This document shows positions 15,315 to 27,157 of a DNA stretch of 64,000 bases, piece after piece; position 1 is the first letter of the stretch; every line of letters starts with the position of its first letter. A program made the position numbers and the translations under genes. The notes beneath the pieces are model-generated. The model saw only the letters and a program-made list of their open reading frames with translations, did no database searches and was not told the DNA's origin. This DNA is from Photobacterium sp. GB-56 (GTDB lineage Bacteria; Pseudomonadota; Gammaproteobacteria; Enterobacterales; Vibrionaceae): assembly GCF_003026105.1 (NCBI RefSeq), contig NZ_PYNW01000008.1:62001-126000 (forward strand), read 5' to 3'.

Positions 15315-16490
15315 GTCTTGGCGTAACGTATTAACATTCGATATAGGGGTTGGGTAACGACTCACTATCCAATAGGTTGAAAGAATGAAAGTTGTTAATG
15401 TTACGATCTGAATAAATGTCTTTCCTTGTTCTGAAATTAATCCATTAGCGACGGCAGTGTAAGCGAGCAATAAAGAAAACTCGCTGGCTTGGCTTAATCT
15501 TGCACTCAACTCTTTGTTGATAGGAGCTTCTGTGTTTGAAATGATAAGAGCGCGATAAAATCCCCATGCCTTTAGACGAATCAGTACTACACCAAATAAA
15601 ATCCCCCATAAAGTATAAATATCGCTGGCCAGTAAGTTAATGTTCGCACCAATAGCGAAAAAGAACAGGATTAAAAAAAACTCTCGCAATGGTTTCAAGT
15701 GAATAGAAATAACATTGGAAATGGGGCTAACGGCTAACAATGTACCCGCGATAAACGCTCCTGTTTCGTACGATAGACCAATACGATGGCTGATTTCAGC
15801 CCAACAGAAACACCACGCTAGGGTTGCGACAAAACTGTATTCTTGAATAACATCAAACTTTTTCATTAGCGGAAGCAGCATGAGCTTAACGGCGAAGTAT
15901 GCACTTACAATCACAATGAGAAGCTTGGCGAATATCAAAACGATAGCAAGGTCGATACGCTGCTCGGTATCGATATTGAGCAGTAGTAAAACAGTAATGG
16001 CTAAAATATCTTGAATTAACAAGATACTGGTCATTATTTCTCCCATTTTCTGGTGGTGAAGCGTTGTGGTAGGAATTAACTTAAGGCCAATAACGGTACT
16101 AGAAAACATCATTGCGGCCGCTGTGATAATGGCATCTTTGAGAGGAAGTTGGATCATTAATGCGAAAAGCAATGTGCAAATGAAGAAGAATAGACTGCAA
16201 CAAAGCGTGATAAGCGCACTTTCTTTAAACAGACGCAGCAAGCGTTGAGGTTGTAAGTTTAGGCCAAGTAAGAAAAGCAGTAAAATGACGCCAATATGCC
16301 CCATTTGGGTCATCGCTTCAGCATTATTGATCATGCCGAGCCCATAAGGACCAATAATAATACCCGCAACGATGTACGCGATGATGATGGGTTGCTTGGC
16401 AAAGAGGAACAAACTCCCTAAGCCCGCAGCGCTAATCACAATCGCGCAAAGCTCGAAAATCATGGTATTGATACTATCAACCATCGACAC
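15312..16490 (-). CDS. CPA2-family cation/proton antiporter, membrane domain only
   Basis: 392 residues, about twelve membrane helices, resembling the KefB/KefC membrane domain. Typical blocks are FAKQPIIIAYIVAGIIIGPYGLG near the start, HIGVILLLFLLGL, MMFSSTVIGLKL and ILLIQDILAI, where the ion-site Asp lies, and LSYETGAFIAGTLLA. The protein ends after the last helix and lacks the Rossmann-type RCK/TrkA-N domain that closes KefB, KefC and many CPA2 members. It probably exchanges Na+ or K+ for H+; the ion is not readable. It is monocistronic. Confidence 0.9.
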   Translation of the reverse strand: MSMVDSINTMIFELCAIVISAAGLGSLFLFAKQPIIIAYIVAGIIIGPYGLGMINNAEAMTQMGHIGVILLLFLLGLNLQPQRLLRLFKESALITLCCSLFFFICTLLFALMIQLPLKDAIITAAAMMFSSTVIGLKLIPTTTLHHQKMGEIMTSILLIQDILAITVLLLLNIDTEQRIDLAIVLIFAKLLIVIVSAYFAVKLMLLPLMKKFDVIQEYSFVATLAWCFCWAEISHRIGLSYETGAFIAGTLLAVSPISNVISIHLKPLREFFLILFFFAIGANINLLASDIYTLWGILFGVVLIRLKAWGFYRALIISNTEAPINKELSARLSQASEFSLLLAYTAVANGLISEQGKTFIQIVTLTTFILSTYWIVSRYPTPISNVNTLRQD

Positions 16491-16648
16491 CTACCTAGCT
16501 ATGAAACGCAGCATGCGTAGTTGATTGCAGAAGGCAATGATAAAAGCATAGTGGTTGCAAAAAAATTGGGTTGAATGTTTTTGCGACAAGAAATTAGGAA
16601 TAGGTAAAAGCGGGTGTGTAACGTGATAAATAGCGAAGAGATAACGAG

Positions 16649-16687
16649 AAATAAACATAGATAACGCTTAGTTATCTATGTTTATTG
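16649..16687. terminator. Long perfect hairpin, probable terminator
   Basis: A 15-bp perfect stem (16651-16665 with 16671-16685), loop GCTTA, within AT-rich sequence. It sits 8 bases past the stop of the minus-strand gene at 16694. Confidence 0.7.
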
Positions 16688-16693
16688 ATACTA

Positions 16694-17008
16694 TTAAGCG
16701 CGATACCGTTTGTATTGCGATAAAATATCGGCAATCAATTCAGGCTCAGACAGCCCATCAACTAAATACGATTGTTGATTGTTTTTAATCATTACCTCAA
16801 GATGAATTTGTTCATTATCAGTGTTTTTATGGAGCTGTAATGCGTATTCATAAGGTTGATGTCGATTGTTATCAATCACCAAACGAATACGACCATCGAT
16901 ACAATAAAGATCGGTGTCAAAACCATCATCGGCCAGCTTTTTACTGGCTTTGGTTAAGGCTGATCTTGCAATTGTATAGATATCGGCATGGGAAGAATAC
17001 TGCGCCAT
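16694..17008 (-). CDS. Small protein of unknown function
   Basis: 104 residues, not recognised. The N-terminal half looks helical (HADIYTIARSALTKASKKLAD); the middle is beta-rich with GFDTDLYCIDGRIRLVIDN; a helix ends the protein (EPELIADILSQYKRYRA). There is no signal peptide or membrane segment. ATG follows GGGAGACAAGTC with good spacing. It is monocistronic between the antiporter and a secreted protein, with its own hairpin terminator, which supports a real gene. Confidence 0.75.
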   Translation of the reverse strand: MAQYSSHADIYTIARSALTKASKKLADDGFDTDLYCIDGRIRLVIDNNRHQPYEYALQLHKNTDNEQIHLEVMIKNNQQSYLVDGLSEPELIADILSQYKRYRA

Positions 17009-17323
17009 GACTTGTCTCCCTCTGTTCTAAAATATGCTAGGACGTTGGTAAACGTCTGTCGCTGTCAGAAGATTTTATCGGGCAAAGACAAGGTGTTACC
17101 AACTAAAAAAATCTATCATTATCATCAGTTCTACTTATTAAAATGTAACCAATTATTAACGTATAACTCACTGATTTTAAAGCCATATGAAAGGAGGGGA
17201 TATCCATTTCAGGAATAATCAATAGTCGATTTTTTTTATTATTTCATTTTAGTCTGAAATTTTAATCTCTGTTGCTACTATTGATAGGTGCAATAAATTC
17301 AATATGTTAAAAGGAATATATGA
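17009..17323. other. Intergenic region, no feature seen
   Basis: A 315-base gap separating divergent small genes. It is AT-rich and should contain both promoters. A plus-strand open frame overlapping it has poor composition and no ribosome site. I see no strong repeat or hairpin. Confidence 0.4.
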
Positions 17324-17647
17324 ATGTGTAAGCGTTACCTTACTTTAATCCCAGTGGTTGCTTTATTGACTCTCTCAACGGCCCATGCCGATTCTCTAAT
17401 TCAAGGGTTAAATCGTGTCGATAACTCTATAGATAAAGTACAAAATACAATTCATGGAACGCAGAACTCGATACGCAATGGCCAGAATAAAGTTGATAAT
17501 ACACAACGTGCTATCAGTGAAATTCAAGATGGTACTTATGTAGAAAAGCGTGTTGAAAAAAAAGTACGCAACCAAAAGCGTAAAGTCGTGAATGGGGTCA
17601 TTAATAAGTCATCGAATGCGATACGTAAAGCAACGAACGTTTATTAA
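17324..17647 (+). CDS. Small exported protein with heptad-like repeats
   Basis: 107 residues. A signal peptide ends at HADS (cleavage about residue 22). The mature protein is very polar with quasi-repeats of seven residues (VDNSIDKVQNTIHGTQNSIRNGQNKVDNTQ), predicting a coiled coil or helical hairpin, then a basic stretch KRVEKKVRNQKRK. It is probably periplasmic. No family is recognised. AAAGGAATAT precedes the ATG and a very strong terminator follows, so this is an independent gene. Confidence 0.75.
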   Translation: MCKRYLTLIPVVALLTLSTAHADSLIQGLNRVDNSIDKVQNTIHGTQNSIRNGQNKVDNTQRAISEIQDGTYVEKRVEKKVRNQKRKVVNGVINKSSNAIRKATNVY

Positions 17648-17676
17648 GTTAAGCATAACTAAGTTAAGTATAGTGA

Positions 17677-17733
17677 TAAAAAAGCGGCGATATCATTATC
17701 TATATAAATAGAATGATATCGCCGCTTTTTTTA
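17677..17733. terminator. Strong bidirectional terminator
   Basis: A perfect 20-bp stem, AAAAAAGCGGCGATATCATT with its complement (17678-17697 and 17712-17731), flanked by A and T tracts, between convergent genes. Confidence 0.92.
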
Positions 17734-17765
17734 CCCATAATTTGGGTTAAGTATATAAGTCGTAA

Positions 17766-19007
17766 TTATGAGTTTTGTAATTTCGCCTTCGCTTCTTTTC
17801 GCTCTGCTGCTCGACATGCTGCAGCGGTAAATACCACATCCGTTGAACTGTTGAGTGCCGTTTCTGCTGAATCTTGAATCACACCAATAATAAAGCCAAC
17901 AGCAACAACCTGCATAGCTACTTCACTAGGGATACCAAATAAGCTTGAAGCTAAAGGGATCAACAGTAGTGAACCACCGGCGACACCTGATGCACCACAA
18001 GCCGAAACCGCAGCAACAACACTCAGTAAAACGGCTGTTGCTAAATCGACTTCAATACCTAAGGTATGAACGGCTGCAAGGGTTAATACAGTAATAGTGA
18101 TTGCCGCTCCCCCCATATTGATGGTAGCGCCCAGTGGGATAGACACAGAGTAAGTATCTTCATGCAGGTTAAGATCTTTACAAAGTTTCATATTTACTGG
18201 GATGTTAGCGGCAGAGCTACGAGTGAAGAAAGCGGTAATACCACTTTCACGTACACAACGGAAAACAAGTGGGTAAGGGTTTTCAGCTGTTTTTACGTAA
18301 ACAATGATTGGGTTAATAACAAAAGCAAGAATTGCCATTGAGCCTAATAGTACACCTAATAAGTGGGCGTATCCCGCCAATGCTGCAAAGCCTGTTTTAG
18401 CAAAGGTTTCAGAGACTAAGCCAAAAATACCGATAGGTGCTAAACGAATAATAAAGCGAACAATGAGTGTAACGCCATTCGACATATCATGGAAAACTTG
18501 TTTCGTTGCATCGCTTGCTTGGTGAAGCGCAAAACCAAGCGCTATAGCCCATGCCAAAATCCCAATAAAGTTACCGTTCATAAGTGCATGAACTGGATTA
18601 TCAACAATCTTAAATAGCAGGGAACTAATGACTTCTGCGATACCTTCCGGTGGTGCAATTGAGTTAGAACTAGCAACAAGCGTTAAAGTGGTCGGGAAAA
18701 GAAAGCTCATCGCGACAGCAGTAAATGCCGCCATTAAGGTGCCAAATAAATACAACACGATAATTGGCTTCATGTTGGTATGAGTGCCTTTCTTTTGGTT
18801 GGCAATAGATGAAGCAACCAAAATGAAAACAAGAATAGGGGCAACGGCTTTTAGCGCTGCAACAAATAACCCCCCAAGAAAACTCACACTCATCGCTGAT
18901 GATGGTGATAGTATTGCAAGTAATACACCAGCAACAATACCGACCATAATTTGTATAACTAAACTACCATTGGCCACTCTGGCTAAAAAAGGTTGTGATT
19001 GACTCAT
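17766..19007 (-). CDS. sstT: Serine/threonine:sodium symporter
   Basis: An inner-membrane uptake system for serine and threonine driven by Na+, of the DAACS family, 413 residues (E. coli SstT is about the same). Blocks include [37 protein letters not shown] (the serine-rich re-entrant loop of the family), [17 protein letters not shown] and the second loop [19 protein letters not shown], then [25 protein letters not shown], the substrate- and sodium-binding helix. ATG follows AGGATGTTAT. It is transcribed alone from a region with a 16-bp palindrome. Confidence 0.96.
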   Translation of the reverse strand: MSQSQPFLARVANGSLVIQIMVGIVAGVLLAILSPSSAMSVSFLGGLFVAALKAVAPILVFILVASSIANQKKGTHTNMKPIIVLYLFGTLMAAFTAVAMSFLFPTTLTLVASSNSIAPPEGIAEVISSLLFKIVDNPVHALMNGNFIGILAWAIALGFALHQASDATKQVFHDMSNGVTLIVRFIIRLAPIGIFGLVSETFAKTGFAALAGYAHLLGVLLGSMAILAFVINPIIVYVKTAENPYPLVFRCVRESGITAFFTRSSAANIPVNMKLCKDLNLHEDTYSVSIPLGATINMGGAAITITVLTLAAVHTLGIEVDLATAVLLSVVAAVSACGASGVAGGSLLLIPLASSLFGIPSEVAMQVVAVGFIIGVIQDSAETALNSSTDVVFTAAACRAAERKEAKAKLQNS

Positions 19008-19309
19008 ATAACATCCTGCATTTTATATTCTGTGAATAGCTTTTTATTTTGCTTCTGAAACATTTTTTAACAGGATCTGTTTGAAATAGCCAGTTATCTT
19101 TTTATAAGGTTTTAACCAACATTAATATAACGTTATATTTAACATTTTTTTATCAAAACATGGTGGATCGGCATACAAACAGCTTGTTTGATAACGATAA
19201 ATGACAGTGAATGTATAATGTGTGTTAATGGATGTTGTGTGGTTATGCCAATCGTGATGAAAATGCAAAAAAACAGAAAGAATTAAATGCTTTAATATGT
19301 AAGAAAATA
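19008..19309. other. Upstream region of sstT
   Basis: About 300 bases between sstT and the end of the bat operon, without a gene. The short frames here are shadows or too AT-rich. It holds the palindrome at 19124-19139 and presumably the sstT promoter. Confidence 0.4.
19124..19139. promoter_or_regulatory. 16-bp perfect palindrome, possible operator of sstT
   Basis: AATATAAC immediately followed by its complement GTTATATT, 117 bases upstream of the sstT start. The regulator is unknown. AT-rich palindromes arise by chance more easily, so confidence is low. Confidence 0.3.
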
Positions 19310-19350
19310 AAACCTCTGCTACAGCATTTATATCTGCCACAGAGGTTTTT
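19308..19350 (-). terminator. Terminator of the bat operon
   Basis: AAACCTCTG (19310-19318) pairs with CAGAGGTTT (19340-19348). On the minus strand it is followed by TATTTTCTT. It lies 25 bases past the batD stop. Confidence 0.75.
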
Positions 19351-19374
19351 GAGGTCGCTATTAAATTTATATAT

Positions 19375-21081
19375 TTATTTAGGATCTAAGTCTGAGAGAG
19401 ATGATGCACGTGATGCAGTTGCTTTCAGTTGCTGTGCTTGATTAAGCAATTGCATAATACGTTTATCATTCCATTGCTGGCGATCTTGGCTGTAAGTTGA
19501 TGCCATAATTTCAGCGACAGCATTATCTAATTGTTCTGCTAGATCTGGATTGGCAGAGAGTTTCTCACGCTGCTGCTGTTTCCATTGTTGGTAGTAAGTT
19601 TGAATTTGTACAGTTTCACGTTTGGTAATGGCTTCTTTCAACGCTTGCTCTACATTCGTCGTTCCTGATTGAAGCACGATTTCGGTATGTGATGCAGGCT
19701 GCGCTTTACGGGCTTTAATTAATAGTCCTAGTGTTATTAACCAAAGTAAGGCAAATACTGCTGTCGCCCATTGCCAGTAGTCATGTTGTGCTACATTATT
19801 ACCCGCATTGTTAGTATTAGCGCTATGTTGAGGCGTAACAACGGATGGGGTTGTTAATGCTGGTGGCGTAATTGTATTGCCTGCATTGGGATCGACCGTT
19901 ACATTTAATGTTAATCCATCAACTTTTGTGGTTTGCTGCTTTTCTTGCTGGGTATTCCACCAATTAATGCTAACCGCAGGTAATTCAATCGTGCCTGTTT
20001 CACGAGGAATGATGACTTGCTTTAACGTCATTGTTGTATAGCCATTCCCTTCTGAATATTCAGGTTTCTCATCATAACTTCTTACCGATGTTGGATACGT
20101 TAAGCTGATATTCGGCATATTACTTTGGGCAATATTTTTAATACGTAAGGTTAAAATACGTGTAATAGGCTCGCCTACTTTTGCATCTACGGTTGTTTTA
20201 CCATTGACCGATGGTTGCCATACCTGATTGAGTTGCAAATCAGAGGTTGGTAGCCATAAACCTTTATAGTTACTTGGTTTTGCTTTAATTGTTAGTTCAA
20301 TATTTTTTGCTGTTTTATCCACTGGCACTGTTAATGTTGAGCCGAAGCCACGACTCCCTTTAATCACGCTACCGCTGAATTTCGCACCATGTAAGGTAAT
20401 ATTCCCTGGCTTATCTGCTGTGATCTGGTAATTGCGGGTGATCACAATATAGCGACGTCCATTTTGAACAACTTCGTTTTGAGCATCTTGCCCAACTTGC
20501 GTTGCTGTTAGTCCATCACCATAAGGTGGTGCTAAAGTCGCTTGATCCATTTGCTCGCCAATTAAGATACGCACCCGATAATTAATTGATTCGCCCACAT
20601 AGATGGTTGATTTATCGTTAATACCTTCAATGGAAATAGATGATTGCTTCGCATTGGCTGCCTGTGTTTGTTTACTGCTTTTTAAAACAGTAATCGTAAT
20701 TGGTTCGGTTTTTGAGCTACCAATTTGAAACGCAGGGATAGTAAGAGTGCCAACCTTGGTTGCAGCTAGTGCTACTGTCCAACTAGTATTACGTGAGATA
20801 ACCCCATTAATCATCGAAGTCCCGCTACTTACGCTAGGACGACCATAAGCAAAATCAGGACTTAATGGCGCAAGATCAAGTGAATTGGTATTCACACTAT
20901 CATCGACAGCAACCGTTAATTGGAAAACCTCATTAACACCAACAATATTTTTAGACACTGTTGCTTCCGCTTGTGCCGCCATCACTTGGGTTGATAGTAG
21001 CGCACTGAAAAACAAAGCAATGTACAACAATGGTGTCGTTACTTTTTTGCCAAAAAATAATTTATTCATAAATCTATTCAT
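19375..21081 (-). CDS. batD: BatD-like protein (oxygen tolerance family)
   Basis: 568 residues. A signal peptide or N-terminal anchor (about 15-36, ending VMAAQA) is followed by periplasmic beta-sandwich repeats: the first contains AEATVSKNIVGVNEVFQLTV, later VDAKVGEPITRILTLRIKN. A membrane helix lies near 437-456 (WATAVFALLWLITLGLLI), then a cytoplasmic Gln/Lys-rich helical tail. This is the usual BatD layout. It is the last gene of the moxR-bat operon, 7 bases after batBC. BatD likely forms an envelope complex with BatA and BatB; its biochemical role is unknown. Confidence 0.92.
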   Translation of the reverse strand: MNRFMNKLFFGKKVTTPLLYIALFFSALLSTQVMAAQAEATVSKNIVGVNEVFQLTVAVDDSVNTNSLDLAPLSPDFAYGRPSVSSGTSMINGVISRNTSWTVALAATKVGTLTIPAFQIGSSKTEPITITVLKSSKQTQAANAKQSSISIEGINDKSTIYVGESINYRVRILIGEQMDQATLAPPYGDGLTATQVGQDAQNEVVQNGRRYIVITRNYQITADKPGNITLHGAKFSGSVIKGSRGFGSTLTVPVDKTAKNIELTIKAKPSNYKGLWLPTSDLQLNQVWQPSVNGKTTVDAKVGEPITRILTLRIKNIAQSNMPNISLTYPTSVRSYDEKPEYSEGNGYTTMTLKQVIIPRETGTIELPAVSINWWNTQQEKQQTTKVDGLTLNVTVDPNAGNTITPPALTTPSVVTPQHSANTNNAGNNVAQHDYWQWATAVFALLWLITLGLLIKARKAQPASHTEIVLQSGTTNVEQALKEAITKRETVQIQTYYQQWKQQQREKLSANPDLAEQLDNAVAEIMASTYSQDRQQWNDKRIMQLLNQAQQLKATASRASSLSDLDPK

Positions 21082-21088
21082 TGTCCTA

Positions 21089-23087
<1,999 letters not shown>

Positions 23088-23095
<8 letters not shown>

Positions 23096-24053
23096 GACGT
23101 CTCCTCATAACAGCAATGACGACAGAAAGTAGTAATGCTATGGCTAAAGGATATCGGAACAACTCATCACGTGGACGCCATGTTTGCTGGGCGTTATTGA
23201 CAGGTTGAAGTTTATTGATGATGTCGTAAATTTTCTCAAGCTGTTGTGGATTACGTGCTCGGAAATATTCACCGCCCGTCATCTTGGCGATTTCAGTTAA
23301 AGTCTTTTCATCAAGATCTTGTGATGGATTGACGATGCGATCACCGAAGAAACCTTGTTGCACCATTTGATCGGCACCAACACCTACGGTATAGATTTTC
23401 ACACCGCTTTCTTTGGCTAATTTAGCGGCTTCAAGTGGATCAATTACACCAGAGGTATTTGCACCATCACTTAATAAAATAATTACCCGTTGTGGCGCTT
23501 TACTGTTAATAAAGGTTTTTGTCGCAATACCTAGGCCTTCACCAATTGCAGTGCTTTGCCCAATTAAGCCTAAAACAGTACGATCTAGTTGTTGTTCAAC
23601 CGTCTTACGGTCAAATGTAAGAGGTGTTTGTAAGTAAGCATGATCAGCGAAAAGGACTAAACCTAAGCGATCACCTTTTCGTTTTTCAATAAAATCCGAT
23701 AACACATGTTTTACCGCGGTTAAGCGATCAATACTTTTCCCATTTTTAGTCACCATATCTGGAATTGACATCGAGCCTGATAAATCGACAGCTAATAACA
23801 TGTCACGGTGTTCTGGTTTTATTTCGATAGGATTCCCGTACCAAACCGGTCTTGCAGCAGCACAGACAAGACAAGTCCACAGTAAAGCCATTAATACTTT
23901 ACGTATGATAGAGCGAGGCTGTTTTTGACCAACACCGCTGGGTAATTTGGGTAATTGAATTGCCGCAGGTTGCACAACCGGTTTACTAAAACGGTAAACG
24001 AGCCATGCTAAAGGCAACAATGCCCAAGCCCAAAGCCATACAAATTCAAACAT
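23088..24053 (-). CDS. batA: BatA-like VWA-domain protein
   Basis: 321 residues, inner-membrane anchored. Membrane helices lie at about 5-20 and 52-70 and at the C-terminus (about 298-316). Between them is a VWA domain with MIDAS DLSGSMSIPD (about 91-100), a conserved Thr in LQTPLTFD, and LLSDGANTSG, the usual second and third MIDAS segments. In BatA-type systems these proteins may be targets of the MoxR ATPase. Start and stop overlap its neighbours by 8 bases on both sides, showing tight coupling. Confidence 0.94.
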
Positions 24054-24555
24054 TTGAAGACTCCTTTTGCGTCATGCTGGGTAGTTTTCGTGGCGGCAAA
24101 GCATGTTTAAGCCATGTGTTTGCCATTGTTTTACATTGTTGAAAGTCATCATGACTCAGTGGCGTATTTGAAAATGAACCTGATAGCCATACCGATTTAA
24201 GTTCTGAAAAACCACTATATTTTACGGGCAGTTGATTATCTAAAAATGCCAACCATGCCTCACCTGTTAATGGTGCAACAATGGTGCGCGAGTAATAACT
24301 TAACGCGGCTTGTTTTAGTAACGTATTGAGAGCAGGTAACCCTTGTTCTGCTGTTATTAGCGACAGTTTCTGTAATGCTTCTTTTTGTGCAGCATCAGCA
24401 TGCTTTTTACGCCTAATAAAAGTGACGACAACTGCAATAGCGAGGATCACCACGGCAAATAATACCCACCATCCCCATGCTAAAGGCCAAAAGTTTGGAG
24501 CTTGAGGAAGATGTATATCCGCTAAAGGGAGTTGCTGAACGCTTGGTGTTGCCAT
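24046..24555 (-). CDS. DUF4381 membrane protein of the bat operon
   Basis: 169 residues. A single membrane helix (about 28-47, WGWWVLFAVVILAIAVVVTFI) with PLADIHLPQAPNFWPLAWGWW before it, the typical DUF4381 opening. The cytoplasmic part is helical, with AALSYYSRTIVAPLTGEAWLAFLD matching the conserved block. Such proteins sit between DUF58 and BatA genes in MoxR operons. Role unknown. It overlaps batA by 8 bases and follows the DUF58 gene after 3 bases. Confidence 0.88.
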   Translation of the reverse strand: MATPSVQQLPLADIHLPQAPNFWPLAWGWWVLFAVVILAIAVVVTFIRRKKHADAAQKEALQKLSLITAEQGLPALNTLLKQAALSYYSRTIVAPLTGEAWLAFLDNQLPVKYSGFSELKSVWLSGSFSNTPLSHDDFQQCKTMANTWLKHALPPRKLPSMTQKESSNV

Positions 24556-24558
24556 TAC

Positions 24559-25503
24559 TTAACTCCTTTGACGCGTTGTTAATTGCTGCAACAAAGGTTC
24601 CGCTGCAGATAAATAATGTAGAGGGATCGCAAGTGATTTCGCAATATCAGCCACAAAGTTTTGATGCGTTAGATACTGCTGACTTAATGAATCACGTGTT
24701 TTCTTTGATGAAAAATTAAGCCATGCAGATTGCTCTTTATCAGCAACATGTTCATAGCCTCTAAATTGTGTTTGTCCTTGTTCTAGTGGGTCATGGATTT
24801 GGACAAACTGAATTCGATTATGTTGACGTAATTGTGTTAAACGTCGCTTATCATTAAGCGATAATTGGTTAAAATCGCTGATAATAATAATTTCACTGCC
24901 TTTAGAACAAAGGTGGTGTAACCGTTTTAATGCATCAGAAAAGTTAAATTGTTGAGGCTGTTCTAATGCATTTAATGCTAACTGCTGTGATTCAATTAGC
25001 TTATTGATGATATGAAGTGGACCTTGCTGGCGTGCCGTTGGCTTACATTCATTAACATTCAAACCGTTATAAATTACTGCCCCTATACGATCTTGTTCAC
25101 TTATAGCAAGCCAGCTTAATAAGCTAGCAAAGTGAGCTGCTTGAACAGATTTCAGCATTAATTGTGAGCCGAATTGCATGCTTCGGCTTAAATCAATAAG
25201 CAACATAACGGGTTGCTCGCGCTCTTCGGTAAAGAGTTTGGTATGTGTTTTGCCAGTTCGTGCGGTTACACGCCAATCAATAGCTCTAATATCATCACCA
25301 GCTTGGTAGGGACGTACTTCTGAGAAGTTCATCCCACGTCCTTTGTGGCGACTTTGATGTAGGCCATTTAACTGTGACCAGATACTGTGCGCTGGTGGCA
25401 ACCAACGCACGGCCTGATTCTTATATTGCAGTAGCTCAGCCAAACACACATTAACCCCATCGCTATGGGGGGGCAGCGCTACGGTTAAGTGTGATTTGCT
25501 CAT
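24559..25503 (-). CDS. DUF58 protein of the MoxR operon
   Basis: 314 residues. The DUF58 core is clear: GRGMNFSEVRPYQAGDDIRAIDWRVTARTGKTHTKLFTEEREQP (given here as a block of known conservation at about 56-99, in segments GRGMNFSEVRPY, GDDIRAIDWRVTAR and KLFTEEREQP), followed by a VWA-like strand LLIDLSRSM with a MIDAS-type motif. No membrane helix is present, so it is probably cytoplasmic or peripheral. Its start overlaps the MoxR gene end by 4 bases (ATGA-type overlap). It probably works directly with MoxR. Confidence 0.94.
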   Translation of the reverse strand: MSKSHLTVALPPHSDGVNVCLAELLQYKNQAVRWLPPAHSIWSQLNGLHQSRHKGRGMNFSEVRPYQAGDDIRAIDWRVTARTGKTHTKLFTEEREQPVMLLIDLSRSMQFGSQLMLKSVQAAHFASLLSWLAISEQDRIGAVIYNGLNVNECKPTARQQGPLHIINKLIESQQLALNALEQPQQFNFSDALKRLHHLCSKGSEIIIISDFNQLSLNDKRRLTQLRQHNRIQFVQIHDPLEQGQTQFRGYEHVADKEQSAWLNFSSKKTRDSLSQQYLTHQNFVADIAKSLAIPLHYLSAAEPLLQQLTTRQRS

Positions 25504-26456
25504 ATACTAGCGACCTGTGAAATCAATTCTTCAACTACGCGATCTGCGGCAATCCCTTCAGCTTGTGCTTCATAGCTAAGTAATAAGCGATGACGTAAAA
25601 CAGGATATGCCATTATTTGAATATCTTCTGGTGTAACAAAATCACGACCACTTAGCCAAGCGTGAGCTCGAGCACAACGATCAAGGGCTAATGTTGCACG
25701 TGGGCTAACACCCATTTGAAGCCAATCTTTAAGCTGAGAGCTGAACTTGTCAGATTGACGTGTCGCCATGACGAGACGAATAATGTAATGCTCTACATCT
25801 TCTGCCATATGAATGTTAAGCACTTCTTTTCGCGCAGCAAAAATATCATGTTGGCTAATATGAATAGGCTCTGCTTTTTCAATACCTAATGCTTCACCAC
25901 GGTTCAGACGTAATATCTCTAATTCACTTTCAGCACTAGGATAATCGACATTAAGTTGTAATAAGAAACGGTCTAATTGTGCCTCAGGCAGTGGGTAAGT
26001 ACCTTCTTGCTCAATGGGGTTTTGCGTTGCCATTACGAGGAATAACTCAGGTAATGGGTATGTTTTTCGACCAGCAGTGATCTGCTTTTCAGCCATCGCT
26101 TCAAGCATTGCAGCCTGTACTTTTGCTGGTGCTCGGTTGATTTCATCTGCAAGAATTAATGAGTTGAAAATAGGACCGGGTTGAAAAATAAACTCGGCAG
26201 TTTCAGGACGAAAAATATCAGTACCTGTTAAATCAGAAGGTAATAGATCGGGCGTAAACTGAATACGGTGAAAATCACCTTCAATACAATCAGAAAGCAC
26301 TTTAACAGCGCGTGTTTTTGCCAGTCCTGGAGGACCCTCTACAAGGATGTGTCCATCAGCCAGTAAAGCAATTAATAACTGTTTCACTAAATCGGGTTGA
26401 CCAATGACTTGGCTTTGTAAGTAGTGATTTAATCGTTGAAAAGTACTCGCTAACAT
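25500..26456 (-). CDS. MoxR-type AAA+ ATPase
   Basis: 318 residues, a chaperone-like ATPase of the MoxR family. Walker A is GPPGLAKT at 41-48; Walker B is LILADEINRAP with the following sensor-1 block VMATQNPIEQEGTYPLPEAQLDRF. The C-terminal lid contains GVSPRATLALDRCARAHAW. It is the first gene of the operon moxR-DUF58-DUF4381-batA-batBC-batD, all within 7 kb and mostly overlapping. Such systems are linked to stress tolerance or envelope integrity in several bacteria; which applies here cannot be told. Confidence 0.96.
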   Translation of the reverse strand: MLASTFQRLNHYLQSQVIGQPDLVKQLLIALLADGHILVEGPPGLAKTRAVKVLSDCIEGDFHRIQFTPDLLPSDLTGTDIFRPETAEFIFQPGPIFNSLILADEINRAPAKVQAAMLEAMAEKQITAGRKTYPLPELFLVMATQNPIEQEGTYPLPEAQLDRFLLQLNVDYPSAESELEILRLNRGEALGIEKAEPIHISQHDIFAARKEVLNIHMAEDVEHYIIRLVMATRQSDKFSSQLKDWLQMGVSPRATLALDRCARAHAWLSGRDFVTPEDIQIMAYPVLRHRLLLSYEAQAEGIAADRVVEELISQVASI

Positions 26457-27157
26457 AAATTCATTTTCCTATAGAGCTTACTTAATACATTAAGTAAAAA
26501 ACCTGAGACTATCTAATATGGCTTTAGTTCACGTTTTTTAGATTATCAGAATAGCTGTTAACCATTCATTCGATACGTTTCATGGCGTTTTATATATATC
26601 AGGGCAGCAAGAAAGTTATCAAGTCACTTATGTCGTCTTATGTTTTGAATTACTGCAAACAAAGGTTGAGATAGAGCTGCTCAAAAAGTAAACGCTAAGT
26701 AGTATTTCAAAGATGGCGCATAACTTTTCTCACAACGTCTTAATAAGAAATGCATTATTAACAAATATATAACGTGTTTTATTGCACGGTTAACAAGATT
26801 TCTAACAGTATTTTTTTTATTGGAATAATAAATTTATCCAAGAATGCTCTGATATTAATCCATAAATATATTGTTAAATTCAAATTTGTCACTTTAGTTA
26901 TATTGATACTTTTGTTAATACCAGTGACAAATAGCGTTGAAATTGTTAATTCCTTTCTTGCCATCAATATGCATCTGTGTTGTTATATTAAATATGCAAC
27001 GTGTTTGTAATACATTTGTATTATATGCGGCTTAATATGTGAGCTATGTTGTATTAATGATTAGATAGAGCTCATAGGTTGAATTGTTTAAATTTATGGA
27101 ACAAACCTTGAGCTTATTAAGTGTATTAATAATTTGATAGAAAGGAAGGAGCCTTAA
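26457..27157. other. Divergent intergenic region between moxR and pha operons
   Basis: This 700-base AT-rich region has no gene that I trust; short frames at 26774-27010 on both strands have hydrophobic, low-complexity composition and no ribosome site. It should contain the promoters for moxR and phaB. I could not identify a convincing promoter or operator by eye. Confidence 0.4.

Noticed and set aside
26774..27010. Open frames on both strands upstream of phaB
   Set aside because: AT-rich, no ribosome site, no conserved-looking sequence.
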